A stretch of 64,000 nt of DNA. Origin: Psychrosphaera saromensis. GTDB lineage: Bacteria > Pseudomonadota > Gammaproteobacteria > Enterobacterales > Alteromonadaceae. The notes below the pieces were generated by a model that did not search any database, was not told the DNA's origin, and saw only the letters and a list, made by a program, of their open reading frames with translations. The position numbers and the translations under genes were made by a program. Location of the stretch: the NCBI RefSeq assembly GCF_002954545.1, contig NZ_MSCH01000003.1, forward strand, positions 1,899,991 to 1,963,990, read 5' to 3'. Within the stretch, counting starts at the first letter, position 1. The number at the start of each line of letters is the position of its first letter. Below, piece after piece: positions 36,525-47,400 of the stretch.

Positions 36525-38516
36525 CTAAATCTTAAAGCTATCCATTGAGCGTTGTAATAAATCACCATTACTTTCTATGTCAGAGAAAATACGTTTCATA
36601 TTGTCAATTTCTGCCAGCTCATCGTTAGCGGCTTCATTAACTTTGGTGGTATTACTGGCTATTTCAGCAGTTGTAATTGATTGTTGTTCGGCTGCTGTGG
36701 CAACTTGAGTTGTTTGTGCTTCAACTTCACGGCTCATGGTTTGCAGCTCATTGGCAATTTGGGTTGCTTCATGGGTTACAGCCATTGAATCTTGTGCTGT
36801 TTGTACATTATCGCTAATCGCACTCATTACTTCTTGTGTTGCGGTTTGTAGGCCAACTAGCAAGGTTGAAATCTCAGTTGAATACGCTTGGCTACCTTTA
36901 GCTAAGTTACGAACTTCATCGGCTACTACCGCGAATCCTCGCCCTTGTTCTCCGGCTCTAGCAGCCTCAATTGCCGCATTTAACGCGAGTAAGTTAGTTT
37001 GATCAGAGATGGAGTTAATATTCACTAATATTTCTGATATCGCATTAACTTGTTGCTCCATGTAACTCGCTTTATCAGAGATTGAATTCATGTTGTCACT
37101 AAGTTGAGAAATAGCCGTTTGAGTTTTATTACTTACATCAGCAGTTTGCTGTGCTCTTTTTAACAATTGATCACTTGAGTTTAATGTCTCTGTCGCCGAC
37201 TTAGCTATTTCTGAGCTCGTTGCGGCCATCTCTTCAACTGCCGTAGCGATACTCTGAGCTAATCCTTGGGTATTTAGAGCACTGTTGTGAACTTCTACAC
37301 TTGCAGTATTTAAGTCATTACCCAAACGTGTATTCGTACTAATTGAAACCGACAAGCCAAGTAACAAATCTTTAAATGAGGTAATAGTAGCGTGGATCGC
37401 ATTTGAAATATTACCTAGCTCATCGGAAGAATTGAGGCGTGAATCTAAGGTTAAGTCACTATTTCTAGACATGGCATTTAGCACTGTGGTCAAAGTATCT
37501 AATTCATGTTTAAGGCGTTTTATTAACGAAAGGTTAATACCCATTAACGCAAGCAGCGCCGACACAACTAATATTGAAATGACAATTAGGTTGAACATAG
37601 CATCGTCAGCTAATTTTTGAGCATGATGATGCGCGGTGACCCACTCTTTGTCTAATAACTTTTTAAACTCGCCAATTTGAACACTTGCAAGTGAAAACCA
37701 TTCACTTGGTGGTACAAACTGACTTTTATCCAATACATCAGACGATTGTAAAATTCTACTATGTATATTTTTTATTTTTTGAGTGACCGTTGACGACATA
37801 ATATTGTTAAATTGCTCAACTAAACTAGGGAGTTCACTGTTCTCAATGTAGATTTCGAGTAATTTCATATCCTCGATATAAGATGTTATTTCGGCTTTTT
37901 CAGATAGTGACAATTCACCTTTGGATAATATTCCATTTATTAATCCTCGAGCTTGACCTGCACGTTCTTTAAACCTGGCAATGTTTAAAATAACATTGTT
38001 GTCTTCTTTTAATATTTGGTCAAAAACTTCAGCCTGTAAAAATTGGATGGTATCAAGAGCCACTTTATTGAGAGAACTGTAATATTGGAATGCTTGAGGT
38101 GCATTTTGTTTATTAACTTTTTGACGAGTATCATTTTTTTTCTTTAAAAAATCAGTTAATAAGTGAGTGTATTTTTTTACATTTAGATGTTTGCCCCAAT
38201 CTTTATCGATGGCTTTTTGCATTATGACTACGGCATTATCAGAAGACTGTCTTTGTGTATCTAGCTTAGATTTATCACTAATGGATTTTGAATTTAAATA
38301 ACCTGCGGTTAATCCTCTTTCAACAGCATGGTTATGAGCAACTTTTTCAATTGAGTCCATTAATTCAGAAATTTGTTTATCAAGGTTATGACGTTGATAA
38401 TTCGCTGATATATTACTTATAACCCAAATCATTAAAAATAATAGCGTTGATACACCAATTAATAAGCTAATAATTGATGATTGCATGATAGTAAGTGTCT
38501 TCCGTTTACTCGGCAT
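36525..38516 (-). CDS. Methyl-accepting chemotaxis protein with NIT (nitrate/nitrite-sensing-like) domain
   Basis: 663 residues from the chosen ATG, which follows AGGGAG with a 7-nt spacer on the minus strand; an upstream in-frame ATG at 38558 lacks such a site. TM1 ([19 protein letters not shown]) leads a helical periplasmic domain with [11 protein letters not shown] and [21 protein letters not shown], the paired motifs of NIT domains, which bind nitrate or nitrite in characterised proteins. TM2, a HAMP domain and the MCP hairpin [20 protein letters not shown] follow. Ligand specificity is inferred from family only. Confidence 0.88.
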   Translation of the reverse strand: MPSKRKTLTIMQSSIISLLIGVSTLLFLMIWVISNISANYQRHNLDKQISELMDSIEKVAHNHAVERGLTAGYLNSKSISDKSKLDTQRQSSDNAVVIMQKAIDKDWGKHLNVKKYTHLLTDFLKKKNDTRQKVNKQNAPQAFQYYSSLNKVALDTIQFLQAEVFDQILKEDNNVILNIARFKERAGQARGLINGILSKGELSLSEKAEITSYIEDMKLLEIYIENSELPSLVEQFNNIMSSTVTQKIKNIHSRILQSSDVLDKSQFVPPSEWFSLASVQIGEFKKLLDKEWVTAHHHAQKLADDAMFNLIVISILVVSALLALMGINLSLIKRLKHELDTLTTVLNAMSRNSDLTLDSRLNSSDELGNISNAIHATITSFKDLLLGLSVSISTNTRLGNDLNTASVEVHNSALNTQGLAQSIATAVEEMAATSSEIAKSATETLNSSDQLLKRAQQTADVSNKTQTAISQLSDNMNSISDKASYMEQQVNAISEILVNINSISDQTNLLALNAAIEAARAGEQGRGFAVVADEVRNLAKGSQAYSTEISTLLVGLQTATQEVMSAISDNVQTAQDSMAVTHEATQIANELQTMSREVEAQTTQVATAAEQQSITTAEIASNTTKVNEAANDELAEIDNMKRIFSDIESNGDLLQRSMDSFKI

Positions 38517-38699
38517 TAATGTGCTCCCTAAAGCTTTTCGATATAACATTATCGACAATATGCAGAAAAATTTTAATATAATTAAACTAACTTAGGCTAA
38601 ATGTAGTCAGTAACTGAAAATATGCTCTTTTTTCTAAGTCTTTTTAATTACTTAACTCAGATTAACTAAAATAAAATAATAATTGAGGTTATAGCTAGA

Positions 38700-41600
38700 T
38701 TAACTGCTCTCTAGCCAGGATAGAACTTTACTTCTAAAGTTAATTCCATCTAATGGTTTTATAATGAAGTCATTCATTCCAGATTGAAGGCAAGCGTCTT
38801 TATCACCAGACATAGCACCTGCGGTCATCGCAATAATACTTATTTTACTATTTTCATAACCTGCTTTTCCTTGTCGTATAGCTTCAGTAGCTGCAAATCC
38901 ATCCATGATTGGCATTTGGCAATCCATTAAAATTAAATCAAAGGAAGTAGATGTGTTATTCAATATATCTAATGCTTCTTGCCCATTACTGGCTGTTGTA
39001 ATTTCAACAGGAAGTGCCTCCAATAAGCCAGCTGCAACTATCTGATTAATTTCATTGTCATCAACCACCAATATTGAATACTTATTTGGTTGGTCTATTT
39101 TCTTAACTGTATTTTCTGCTAGCTTATTGGCTGTGCCTGTATTAAATATTGAGTCGATTATATTTAATAGTTGGTATGGTAAAAGTGGGGTATTGACAAA
39201 GAATCCACCTTTATAAATATCAGGGGCAATTAATTCTGATTTTAAGTCTTCTAAAATTATCAGCTGACAATGACTATTTGCATCGCAGAGTTTGTGCCAT
39301 TTTTCTGCAGAGTTATTAAGCATATGGCTGTCTATAAATAATAAGTCAGGCTCTCTTGTGTTACTAATGTGTTGCTCAGCTTGTTGATTATTAAATAAAT
39401 AGACTTCAGCTTGCCAACGGCGGAGTTGTTTTAATAGAGGTGCATACTGTTGGCTTTGTTCACTGATCAGTATGATCTTTTTACCTAGTAATTTAGGGCT
39501 TAGCAGTGGTGATATTTGATGTTTTATCAATTTGGATTGGATTGAAAATGTAAATGTACTGCCTTTATTGAGAACACTTGTAACATGAATTCTACCACCG
39601 AGTAGCTTAACTAATTTTTTGGAAATTGATAAACCTAAACCCGTACCACCGTATTGTTTATCTGTGTTGGCAGAAGCTTGAGTAAAAGGTTGGAATAACT
39701 TTTCTTGTTCTTCAGCTGTCATACCAAGACCCGTATCTTGCACTGTGATAACACAGTCGACACGTTCTGGGTTGGTATCATTTATTGTGGTTTTGGCAGT
39801 GACTAAAATAGTCCCTTTGTTGGTAAACTTAATGGCATTACCTATCAAATTTACCAGCACTTGTTGGAACCGATAATCATCACTGACCAGTAGTTCATGT
39901 TCTATATTGGTCCAATCAAACAGTAAATCTATGTTCTTTTCCATGCAGCGTATCGACATAGTTTCAATGACTGAACTTATTGTTTGGGTTAGGTTAAACT
40001 CGTCCAATTCAATATCTAGTTTTCCAGCTTCAATTTTTGATAAATTTAATAAGTCATTTATTAGTACGGATAAATTGGAAATACTACTTTTTGCTAACTT
40101 AATATAATTAGTTTGCTTGTCGGTTAAAGGATCTTTATTGATCAACTCTAACATGCCTGAAATCCCATTTAGCGGAGTACGGATCTCATGGCTAATATTA
40201 GCGACAAATGCACTTTTAGATTGGCTGGCATCAACGGCTTTTTTGGCTAACAGCTCTAATTCTTGAGTTCGTTGATGTACTTCTTTTTCTAAAGACTCAT
40301 TATGATTTATGATTTTTTGCTGGTTAACTTTTGACTCCGTGATATCACGAATGAGTGCAGCAACAGATGCTGGTGTATCTGATTTATGATGAATGACAGG
40401 GGATAAGTTAACCGATAAAAAGACTGGATTGTCTTTATCGCTATCATTTGTTACTTCATAGGTGACCGGTTGCGTTTTATTTATAATGTTGGAGAGTAGG
40501 GCTTCATCTAACAAAAAATCTTTTTTGGTTACGCCTATTATTTCATTAATGTTTTTAGAGTGTGCAAGTTCATCATTGAGGCCAAAAAGATAAGTTGCAG
40601 ACTCATTCCAACTTAGTATTTTACCTGTTACGTCTAAACCAATAATTGCATCTGAAGAGCCAGAAATAATAGCCTCATAACGAGATTGATGATCGTACAA
40701 AGACAATATTTTGTTCAAGTATTTTTGATAGTAAAAAGTGACAAGAGTAACAATAGTGAATAAGGTGATTAATATAAGGATCACAAATTTGCTCTGTTGA
40801 TCCCATATTTGTCCAAGTCTATTTTCCGACAGCCCACCTATGATATTTAAACTACGAAAGTCTCTAAGAGATAATCGTAATTCTGAGCCGTACATATAAT
40901 ATTTTTGTTGATCAAAGGTTAGTTGATTGATTTTATTATCATTAGGGAGGAGTGCTTGGTTGGTCAATTTGGACCAAATAGCATCAGGTTTATTTAAGTC
41001 AAAACCAAAGGTTAATGCCTCTCTGTCTGCGCTAATAAAGTAACCTTGGGTGTTCAATAAATAAAAGTTAAAATCGGACTGTGAAAAGGTATCTTTCATT
41101 TGTGTCAGTAAGCTTGTGGCATCTATGTTCAATATTATAAAACCAAAGAACTGATAATCCTGGTCGAAAATGGTATGAGCAACTCGATACGTTGGCCAAA
41201 GAGGGTTTTCTAAAACACCGTACTCTCGGTTTAATGATATATCTGAAATATAATCTTCATCAATGTGCAAAGGCTTAATTGCTTTGTAATAGTCGCTCTC
41301 TTGTTTACTTTGCAGTAAGGCATCAGGCACAACAATAATTTTATTATCGCGGCGTTCAACTCTAATTAACTCTCGCCCTTGATTTAGTTTTGATATGTAT
41401 CGTATTTGCCTGATATCTGGATTGTTGACAATAAACGCTGAAAAAATAACTTCTAATCGCCTTTTCCATTGTTCGGTTGTTGTGCCATCAAACGGATCAA
41501 TATTATTGTTATTTAATGCTCTGGTAATGCCTTTGATGGGTGGTGTGGAGTGCAAAAATGCAATATTACTTTTATTTTGGGCAAAACTTTTATTCATTAA

Positions 41601-41777
41601 CGACACTGACGAATTTGTTGTGGCGGTTAACTTATCTAACCATTCTGTTTTTATTTGTTCTTTAGCATAGTGGCTATATATAACGTAAATCACCAGACAA
41701 ATTAATGCGAATCCGCCAATAGAGAATAAAAGTAACTTGTTATTCTGAGTGAGTGCGTCGTCGATATCTTTAGTCAT
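38700..41777 (-). CDS. Hybrid sensor histidine kinase (Cache-like sensor, PAS, HisKA, HATPase, REC)
   Basis: 1025-residue membrane kinase. TM1 (about 15-37), an extracytoplasmic Cache-like domain (about 40-325; [17 protein letters not shown] and [13 protein letters not shown]), TM2 (about 330-350), PAS (about 365-485; [18 protein letters not shown]), HisKA with phospho-acceptor His near residue 531 ([11 protein letters not shown]), and HATPase with [14 protein letters not shown] receiver-like region of weak similarity follows, then a C-terminal receiver with VVDDNEIN and acceptor Asp in LILMDCQMP. Its partner output is unknown. It starts 2 nt after the REC-PAS-GGDEF-EAL gene, so both are one operon. 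Confidence 0.9.
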   Translation of the reverse strand: MTKDIDDALTQNNKLLLFSIGGFALICLVIYVIYSHYAKEQIKTEWLDKLTATTNSSVSLMNKSFAQNKSNIAFLHSTPPIKGITRALNNNNIDPFDGTTTEQWKRRLEVIFSAFIVNNPDIRQIRYISKLNQGRELIRVERRDNKIIVVPDALLQSKQESDYYKAIKPLHIDEDYISDISLNREYGVLENPLWPTYRVAHTIFDQDYQFFGFIILNIDATSLLTQMKDTFSQSDFNFYLLNTQGYFISADREALTFGFDLNKPDAIWSKLTNQALLPNDNKINQLTFDQQKYYMYGSELRLSLRDFRSLNIIGGLSENRLGQIWDQQSKFVILILITLFTIVTLVTFYYQKYLNKILSLYDHQSRYEAIISGSSDAIIGLDVTGKILSWNESATYLFGLNDELAHSKNINEIIGVTKKDFLLDEALLSNIINKTQPVTYEVTNDSDKDNPVFLSVNLSPVIHHKSDTPASVAALIRDITESKVNQQKIINHNESLEKEVHQRTQELELLAKKAVDASQSKSAFVANISHEIRTPLNGISGMLELINKDPLTDKQTNYIKLAKSSISNLSVLINDLLNLSKIEAGKLDIELDEFNLTQTISSVIETMSIRCMEKNIDLLFDWTNIEHELLVSDDYRFQQVLVNLIGNAIKFTNKGTILVTAKTTINDTNPERVDCVITVQDTGLGMTAEEQEKLFQPFTQASANTDKQYGGTGLGLSISKKLVKLLGGRIHVTSVLNKGSTFTFSIQSKLIKHQISPLLSPKLLGKKIILISEQSQQYAPLLKQLRRWQAEVYLFNNQQAEQHISNTREPDLLFIDSHMLNNSAEKWHKLCDANSHCQLIILEDLKSELIAPDIYKGGFFVNTPLLPYQLLNIIDSIFNTGTANKLAENTVKKIDQPNKYSILVVDDNEINQIVAAGLLEALPVEITTASNGQEALDILNNTSTSFDLILMDCQMPIMDGFAATEAIRQGKAGYENSKISIIAMTAGAMSGDKDACLQSGMNDFIIKPLDGINFRSKVLSWLESS

Positions 41778-41779
41778 GA

Positions 41780-44254
41780 TTATGTCTCATTAGGATTCTT
41801 GGTTGCCGACTCCAAAAAAGTCATAAATTCTTTTTTACGTAAAGGTTTACTATACAAATAACCTTGCCCTATACCGCAACCTAATTCCATTAACGCTTGG
41901 GCTTGTTCTTCTGTTTCAACCCCCTCAGCAATTAAGGTTAAAGATAAAGATTGTCCTAGTAAAATAATGGTTTTAACAATTTCATAGTCATGTGTATTGT
42001 TGAGCATGTCGATAACAAACGACATATCAATTTTCATTATGTCTACATTGAATTTTTTTAAATAAGATAAACTAGAGTAACCAGTACCAAAGTCATCAAT
42101 AGAGATATTAATACCCAAGCCTTTTAATACTGAGAGCTTAGTTTGAGTTTCATTAATGTCGCCCATTAAAGCCGTTTCTGTAATTTCTAATTCTAAATAA
42201 TGTGGCGGTAATTGAGTTTGATTTAAGACCTCAATAATTATTGCCTCTAAGTCTGGATCGGCAAACTGAGCCGCTGCGACGTTAACCGAGACAGATATTG
42301 GCATTCCTTCTTTCAACCATTTTGCTGCCTGGGTACAAGCCTTTAACAGTACCTGATTACCCAATGGCACAATTAAGCCAGAATCTTCTGCTATTGGAAT
42401 AAACTCAACAGGTGAAATTAGCTGATTATTTTCATCCACCATACGGACCAATGCTTCAGCGCCCACTATATTCTTAGTTTTAAGGTTAAACTTAGGTTGG
42501 TAGACCACAATTAATTCATCATTTTCAATTGCATGGCGTAATTTGAGTTCAAGAGCATGGCGCTGCAATAAACTTTCTTCCAAATCTCCAGAGAAGAAAC
42601 AGAAACGGTTACGTCCTTCTTGTTTGGCGCTATACATAGCAACGTCCGCATGACGAATTAATTCTTCTGCATCTTTTGCATCATCAGGATAAACACTCAC
42701 GCCAACACTCGCGGATACATTATAAGGTTTGTCGTCTAGCATGAAAGGTTGGTGCATCGCCGTGACTAAATCTGACGCTAAGCTTAACGCTGCTTCAACG
42801 GACTGTATTTCATTCATTAAAATAACAAATTCATCGCCGCCTAATCTTGCTAGTGTAAATGCAGCGGGAAGCAATTGTTGGATCCGTCTTGCCATCTTAC
42901 ATATCAGCTGATCGCCAAGTAGATGGCCAATTGAATCATTTAAATATTTAAAGTTGTCGATATCTAGTAATAAGGTTGCAACTTTATGGTTTTGTCGTGC
43001 TGCGGTTTGAATTGCGACGGTTAATCTATCTTGCAGTAAAATTCTATTAGGTAAATCAGTTAATTGATCATAGTTAGCCAAATGACTCATTTTCATCGCT
43101 AATGCCATGGCTTCACTAACATCATGGAAAACCATAATAGCGCCTATAATCTCACCTTTTTCATCTCTGATTGGCGCAGCCGAATCTTCAACCGCATAAA
43201 CTTGATGGGAATGTGATAATAATTCGCTATTTAACGCCATCGCGACCGTTCGTTGTTCACTTAATGCGAGATAAAGCGGGTTTAATAAAGGCTTTTTAGT
43301 ATCTGCGTCCCGAAGCAACATGACGTCTTCGATTTTTTCTGGTGGCGTGTCTTTAAATCGCCACCCGGTCATTCGTTCTGCAATTGGGTTGATAAAGGTA
43401 ATGTAACCTTGTGTATCGGTTGCAATAACGGCATCACCAATAGATTGTAATGTGACTCGTAGCCTTTCTTTTTCTGAATGCAGGGCTTGTTTCGCTTTTT
43501 TTGCATCGGTTATATCAACAAAAGTGACTAAAGAGCCAACTAAGACGCCTTCATTAAAGGTGGCGGATTGGAAAACACGAAAATGTTGATCTTGTTTATT
43601 ACTCTGTACAGATACTGTGAACTCAATTGAATTTTTATGTTTAATTTCCGAGTGAGATAATAACCTATGGTAAACCTCTCTAGGCAAGGATTGAGTAACA
43701 TGCTTGTTATGGCTTGTCTCATTAAAGCCGTCAAACCACTTCCCGGTTAAGTCATTGGAAAAAATATTATTCCAATTTTCATCCCAATAAGTAATTAACA
43801 CAGGAACTGACTCAACAAGCTGAGTCATTTCTTGTTTGGCTTGTTGTAGGACTCTCGATTGGTTTCTGAGTTTTAATTGATTCATAACCCTTAAACGACA
43901 AATTTTAGGGTCAAAAGGTTTATTAATAAAATCAATCGCGCCTTTTTCTAGTGCGAGTTGTTCAGCTTCAGGTTGTTCATTACCGGTTATAAATATAACG
44001 GGAATATCTGAGGTCAGAGGATTGTCTTTTAGTATGGTACAGACTTCCCAGCCATCCATTCCGGGCATAGAAATGTCTAATAAGATAAGGTCTGGTTTTA
44101 ATTCTTCACATAATGCCAGTCCTTCAGGACCATTGGTTGCAAAGTGAATACTTGCTAAGTCAGATAATGAGCTTTGTAAAAATAGAATATTTTGTATCGC
44201 GTCATCAATAATTAATACTTTTTGCGGCTGAGAATCTAATGATGTTATAAACAT
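41780..44254 (-). CDS. Response regulator with PAS, GGDEF and EAL domains
   Basis: 824-residue c-di-GMP enzyme: receiver (about 10-125, acceptor Asp in LILLDISMPGMDGW), two PAS domains (about 130-255 and 265-385), GGDEF (about 390-550) and EAL (about 560-810). The GGDEF motif ARLGGDEF is intact, but the usual RxxD inhibitory site five residues before it is replaced by PAAF, so product inhibition may be lost. EAL ligands are intact (EALVR, SVNVAA, EITET, IDDFGTGYSS, MKIDMSF, AEGVET, GQGYLYSKPL). Both activities are possible. The hybrid kinase encoded next is the obvious partner. Confidence 0.92.
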   Translation of the reverse strand: MFITSLDSQPQKVLIIDDAIQNILFLQSSLSDLASIHFATNGPEGLALCEELKPDLILLDISMPGMDGWEVCTILKDNPLTSDIPVIFITGNEQPEAEQLALEKGAIDFINKPFDPKICRLRVMNQLKLRNQSRVLQQAKQEMTQLVESVPVLITYWDENWNNIFSNDLTGKWFDGFNETSHNKHVTQSLPREVYHRLLSHSEIKHKNSIEFTVSVQSNKQDQHFRVFQSATFNEGVLVGSLVTFVDITDAKKAKQALHSEKERLRVTLQSIGDAVIATDTQGYITFINPIAERMTGWRFKDTPPEKIEDVMLLRDADTKKPLLNPLYLALSEQRTVAMALNSELLSHSHQVYAVEDSAAPIRDEKGEIIGAIMVFHDVSEAMALAMKMSHLANYDQLTDLPNRILLQDRLTVAIQTAARQNHKVATLLLDIDNFKYLNDSIGHLLGDQLICKMARRIQQLLPAAFTLARLGGDEFVILMNEIQSVEAALSLASDLVTAMHQPFMLDDKPYNVSASVGVSVYPDDAKDAEELIRHADVAMYSAKQEGRNRFCFFSGDLEESLLQRHALELKLRHAIENDELIVVYQPKFNLKTKNIVGAEALVRMVDENNQLISPVEFIPIAEDSGLIVPLGNQVLLKACTQAAKWLKEGMPISVSVNVAAAQFADPDLEAIIIEVLNQTQLPPHYLELEITETALMGDINETQTKLSVLKGLGINISIDDFGTGYSSLSYLKKFNVDIMKIDMSFVIDMLNNTHDYEIVKTIILLGQSLSLTLIAEGVETEEQAQALMELGCGIGQGYLYSKPLRKKEFMTFLESATKNPNET

Positions 44255-44351
44255 AAATTCTCACTTTTAATATAGGATATTAAATTAAACATCATTACAC
44301 CCTCCTTGAGTAATACGCATTAAGCAAAATGAAGAAACTATTTCTATCAAT

Positions 44352-44372
44352 AATTATTTTTATTAAGCATAG
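44352..44372 (-). promoter_or_regulatory. Left arm of a perfect inverted repeat: sigma-S-like -10 for the minus operon
   Basis: On the minus strand this arm reads CTATGCTTAATAAAAATAAT, matching the sigma-S extended -10 pattern CTAYRCTTAA. It lies about 100 nt upstream of the REC-PAS-GGDEF-EAL gene. Confidence 0.5.
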
Positions 44373-44390
44373 CCTATTATTTTTAATTGA

Positions 44391-44411
44391 CTATGCTTAA
44401 TAAAAATAATT
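44391..44411 (+). promoter_or_regulatory. Right arm of the inverted repeat: sigma-S-like -10 for the plus operon
   Basis: CTATGCTTAA (44391-44400) followed by TAAAAATAATT; it is the exact 21-bp complement of 44352-44372 with an 18-nt spacer. The predicted start lies about 30 nt before the CHASE kinase ATG. Confidence 0.5.
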
Positions 44412-44437
44412 TATTTAAATCAAGGGACTAATTAGAT

Positions 44438-47400
44438 ATGGAACGTGGAGATATAAAACGGGTAAATATATTAAATAACCCAATACTTATTCGATTTTTA
44501 GTTGCTTCTCTTATTATATTTGGCTGTGGTTTATATGTGGCATTGTGGGCTAAAGGCTCTGTAAAAAATAAAAATGACATTAAGTTAAATACGTTAATAT
44601 CAAAAAAATTAAATGAAATCTCCAATGATATAGTTCTTGGTGTTGGTAAATATGAATATGGGTTACAAGGGCTAAGGGCTGCAGTCAACAGCGTCCAGTT
44701 AGATAAGTTTACCTACCGCCATAATTTGGATTACTCTCAAAGTAGACAATATGATATCGAGTTTCCTGGCTCTCGAGGTTTTGGCGTTATTAAAAAAGTA
44801 AACAAAAACGATCTAAATTCATTTTTAAAATATGCTGAAAAGGATAGGTCTGGTCCATTTGTATTAAAACAGCTAAATAATCCACAAGACACATTATTCA
44901 TCATTCAATATATCGAACCGGAAATTAATAACCAACAAGCCGTTGGTTTAGATATCGGCTCAGAGCAAAATAGACGTTCAGCTGCGATTAAAGCGGCAGT
45001 TTCAAATACAACACAATTAACCGGGCCAATAACTTTGGTTCAGGCGAATAATAAACAAAATTATGGATTTTTATTATTATTACCTATCAAAAACTCAGTC
45101 AATGCGAGCCAAAGTTCAAATGCAAGTATAGATGGTTGGGTGTATGCGCCACTACTAATACATGAAATATTGGATGCAGTATCTGAGCTAAATATTAACT
45201 TTCGTATTGATATTTCTGACCTTTATTTAGATCAAGAGATTAACTTTTATAACTCTGACATGGACGCAGATGTTGATAGCGGTACTCGTTTAACCAACAT
45301 TATTGATATTTATGGACGAAAATGGCAGATAGCGGTTTCTCCAACAGTGCCTTATGTTGAGTCTTTGGCGCTAACAAGCCCTGCAAATGTGTTTTACCAA
45401 ATCCTTATATTGTCGATTTTATTATCAGTGTTGGTGTTATTTATAGGGCGTAATGTATCAAGACGATTAGATTCCCTGACTCGAAAACTCAGTTATGCGG
45501 CTGTAGTAAAAAACACCACAGAAGCGATTGTCGCGGTTGATAAAGACTTTTTGATTCTACATTGGAACACTTCAGCTGAAAGTTTATTTAGCACTTATAT
45601 TGAGAACCTGGAGCGAAAAAGAGAACCTCTGATTAATTGGTTAAAACCTTATATAACCAAAGACACGTTAGTTAGCTATTTCAAACAAGTCAGTCGTGGC
45701 GAAACGATATTAAATAAATCCTTTGAATATAAAACAGACGATGTAACAACGGCTAAACAACTACAAGTTAGCTTCATTCCTTTAATGCAAAATAACGAGT
45801 TTTTTGGGGCAACGGTAAGCATCATAGATGTGACTAAACTTGTCCAACTACAGAATGAATTAGAAAATAAAAATGAGCTGTTAGAGCAACAGGTAGTAGA
45901 AAAATCAGGCGAAATACAGCGTAAAGCATTATTTCAAACGAGCGTGTTAAATAGTAGCCGTACAGCAATTATTGCTACCGATGTTAATGGCATTATTACT
46001 TTATTAAATCAAAGTGCATTAGCCTTGTTGCAATTAGAGGCGTCTACAACGTTAGATAAAACAAACATAACTGAGTTACTTCATTCAAGTCTTTCTGATC
46101 ACAACAAAAGTATTAAATTTACCGACTGGATTAAAAAGCAGCTAGAGCGTCAGTCTTCTACATTAGTTACGTTTAGTCCTAAAAATGTTGAGTTTGATAT
46201 TCCGGTTAACTTAACCTCATCTATCATTTTGAATGAACATGGCAATGAAACGGGTTATGTATTTCTAGCCGAAGATATACGTGAAACGTTATCTTTAAAA
46301 CGACACGTGTCCTTGATTAACAGCGCCTTGGATAACTCTCAAGATGTTTTATTGTGGTTAGACTCAAAAGGTGTTGTTCTGCACTTAAATGAGTTTGCTA
46401 ATATTCAATTGGGTCATAACACTCGTTCTTTACATGAACAGTCGATAAACCAGATTATGCTATTTGATGACAATGAATCTTGGGATTCAGTTAAATACGA
46501 TATTAATGATAATAATCGAATTACCTTAGAGCGTTACTATCAACATAGTAATGGCGAAACCATTCCCATGCTTATCTCTTGTTGTAAGTTAGAAATAGAC
46601 AACGAAATAGTTTATTACCTGGCTGCAAAGAACATCTCTATGCGGTTAAAAGAAGAGACTAAGTTGAAACTGGCTCTATCCAAAGTGGATGCAGCCAGTA
46701 AATCAAAAACTACATTTATCTCACAAATGAGTCATGAGCTTAGAACGCCGCTGAATATTACTAGTGGCATGCTGCAAATGTTGGAACTTACTGTGTTGAA
46801 TGACATTCAGCGCACGAGTGTTGATGGCGCAAAGCAATCCATGAAACATCTGACTTATATAATCGACGACATTATGGACTTAAGTGATGCTGAAAGAGGC
46901 TTGTTAAAACTCGACTACAGCGAATTCATCCTTGATGATGTACTAAATGATGTTGGTTTTCAGTTGTCAGCTATGTTGGCGGATAAGCCAGTTGAAGTAC
47001 ACTTTGATATGGACCCAGATGTTCCAATTATGCTGATGGGGGATGTTAAAAAGTTAAGGAAAATCATACTAAGTATTGCTTCCAATGCCGTTAAATTTAC
47101 ACTAAGCGGTGAAGTCGTCATTAATATTAATGCACAAAGAGCGGCTGGCAAAGACGTCACTTTACTTGTTGCTATATCAGACACAGGTATTGGTATTGAA
47201 ACTGGGCAACTATCGCAAATATTTGAACTGTTTTCTCAATCAGATAACTCGAGTTCTCGTCAATATGGCGGCTTAGGTGTTGGATTAACCATAGCTCATC
47301 AATTTGTGCAGTTAATGGGCGGTGATTTAACCGTCGAAAGTGAAATAAATGTCGGTTCTACGTTTAGTTTCCAACTTCCGCTGGTGGAGGTAGAGGCTAG

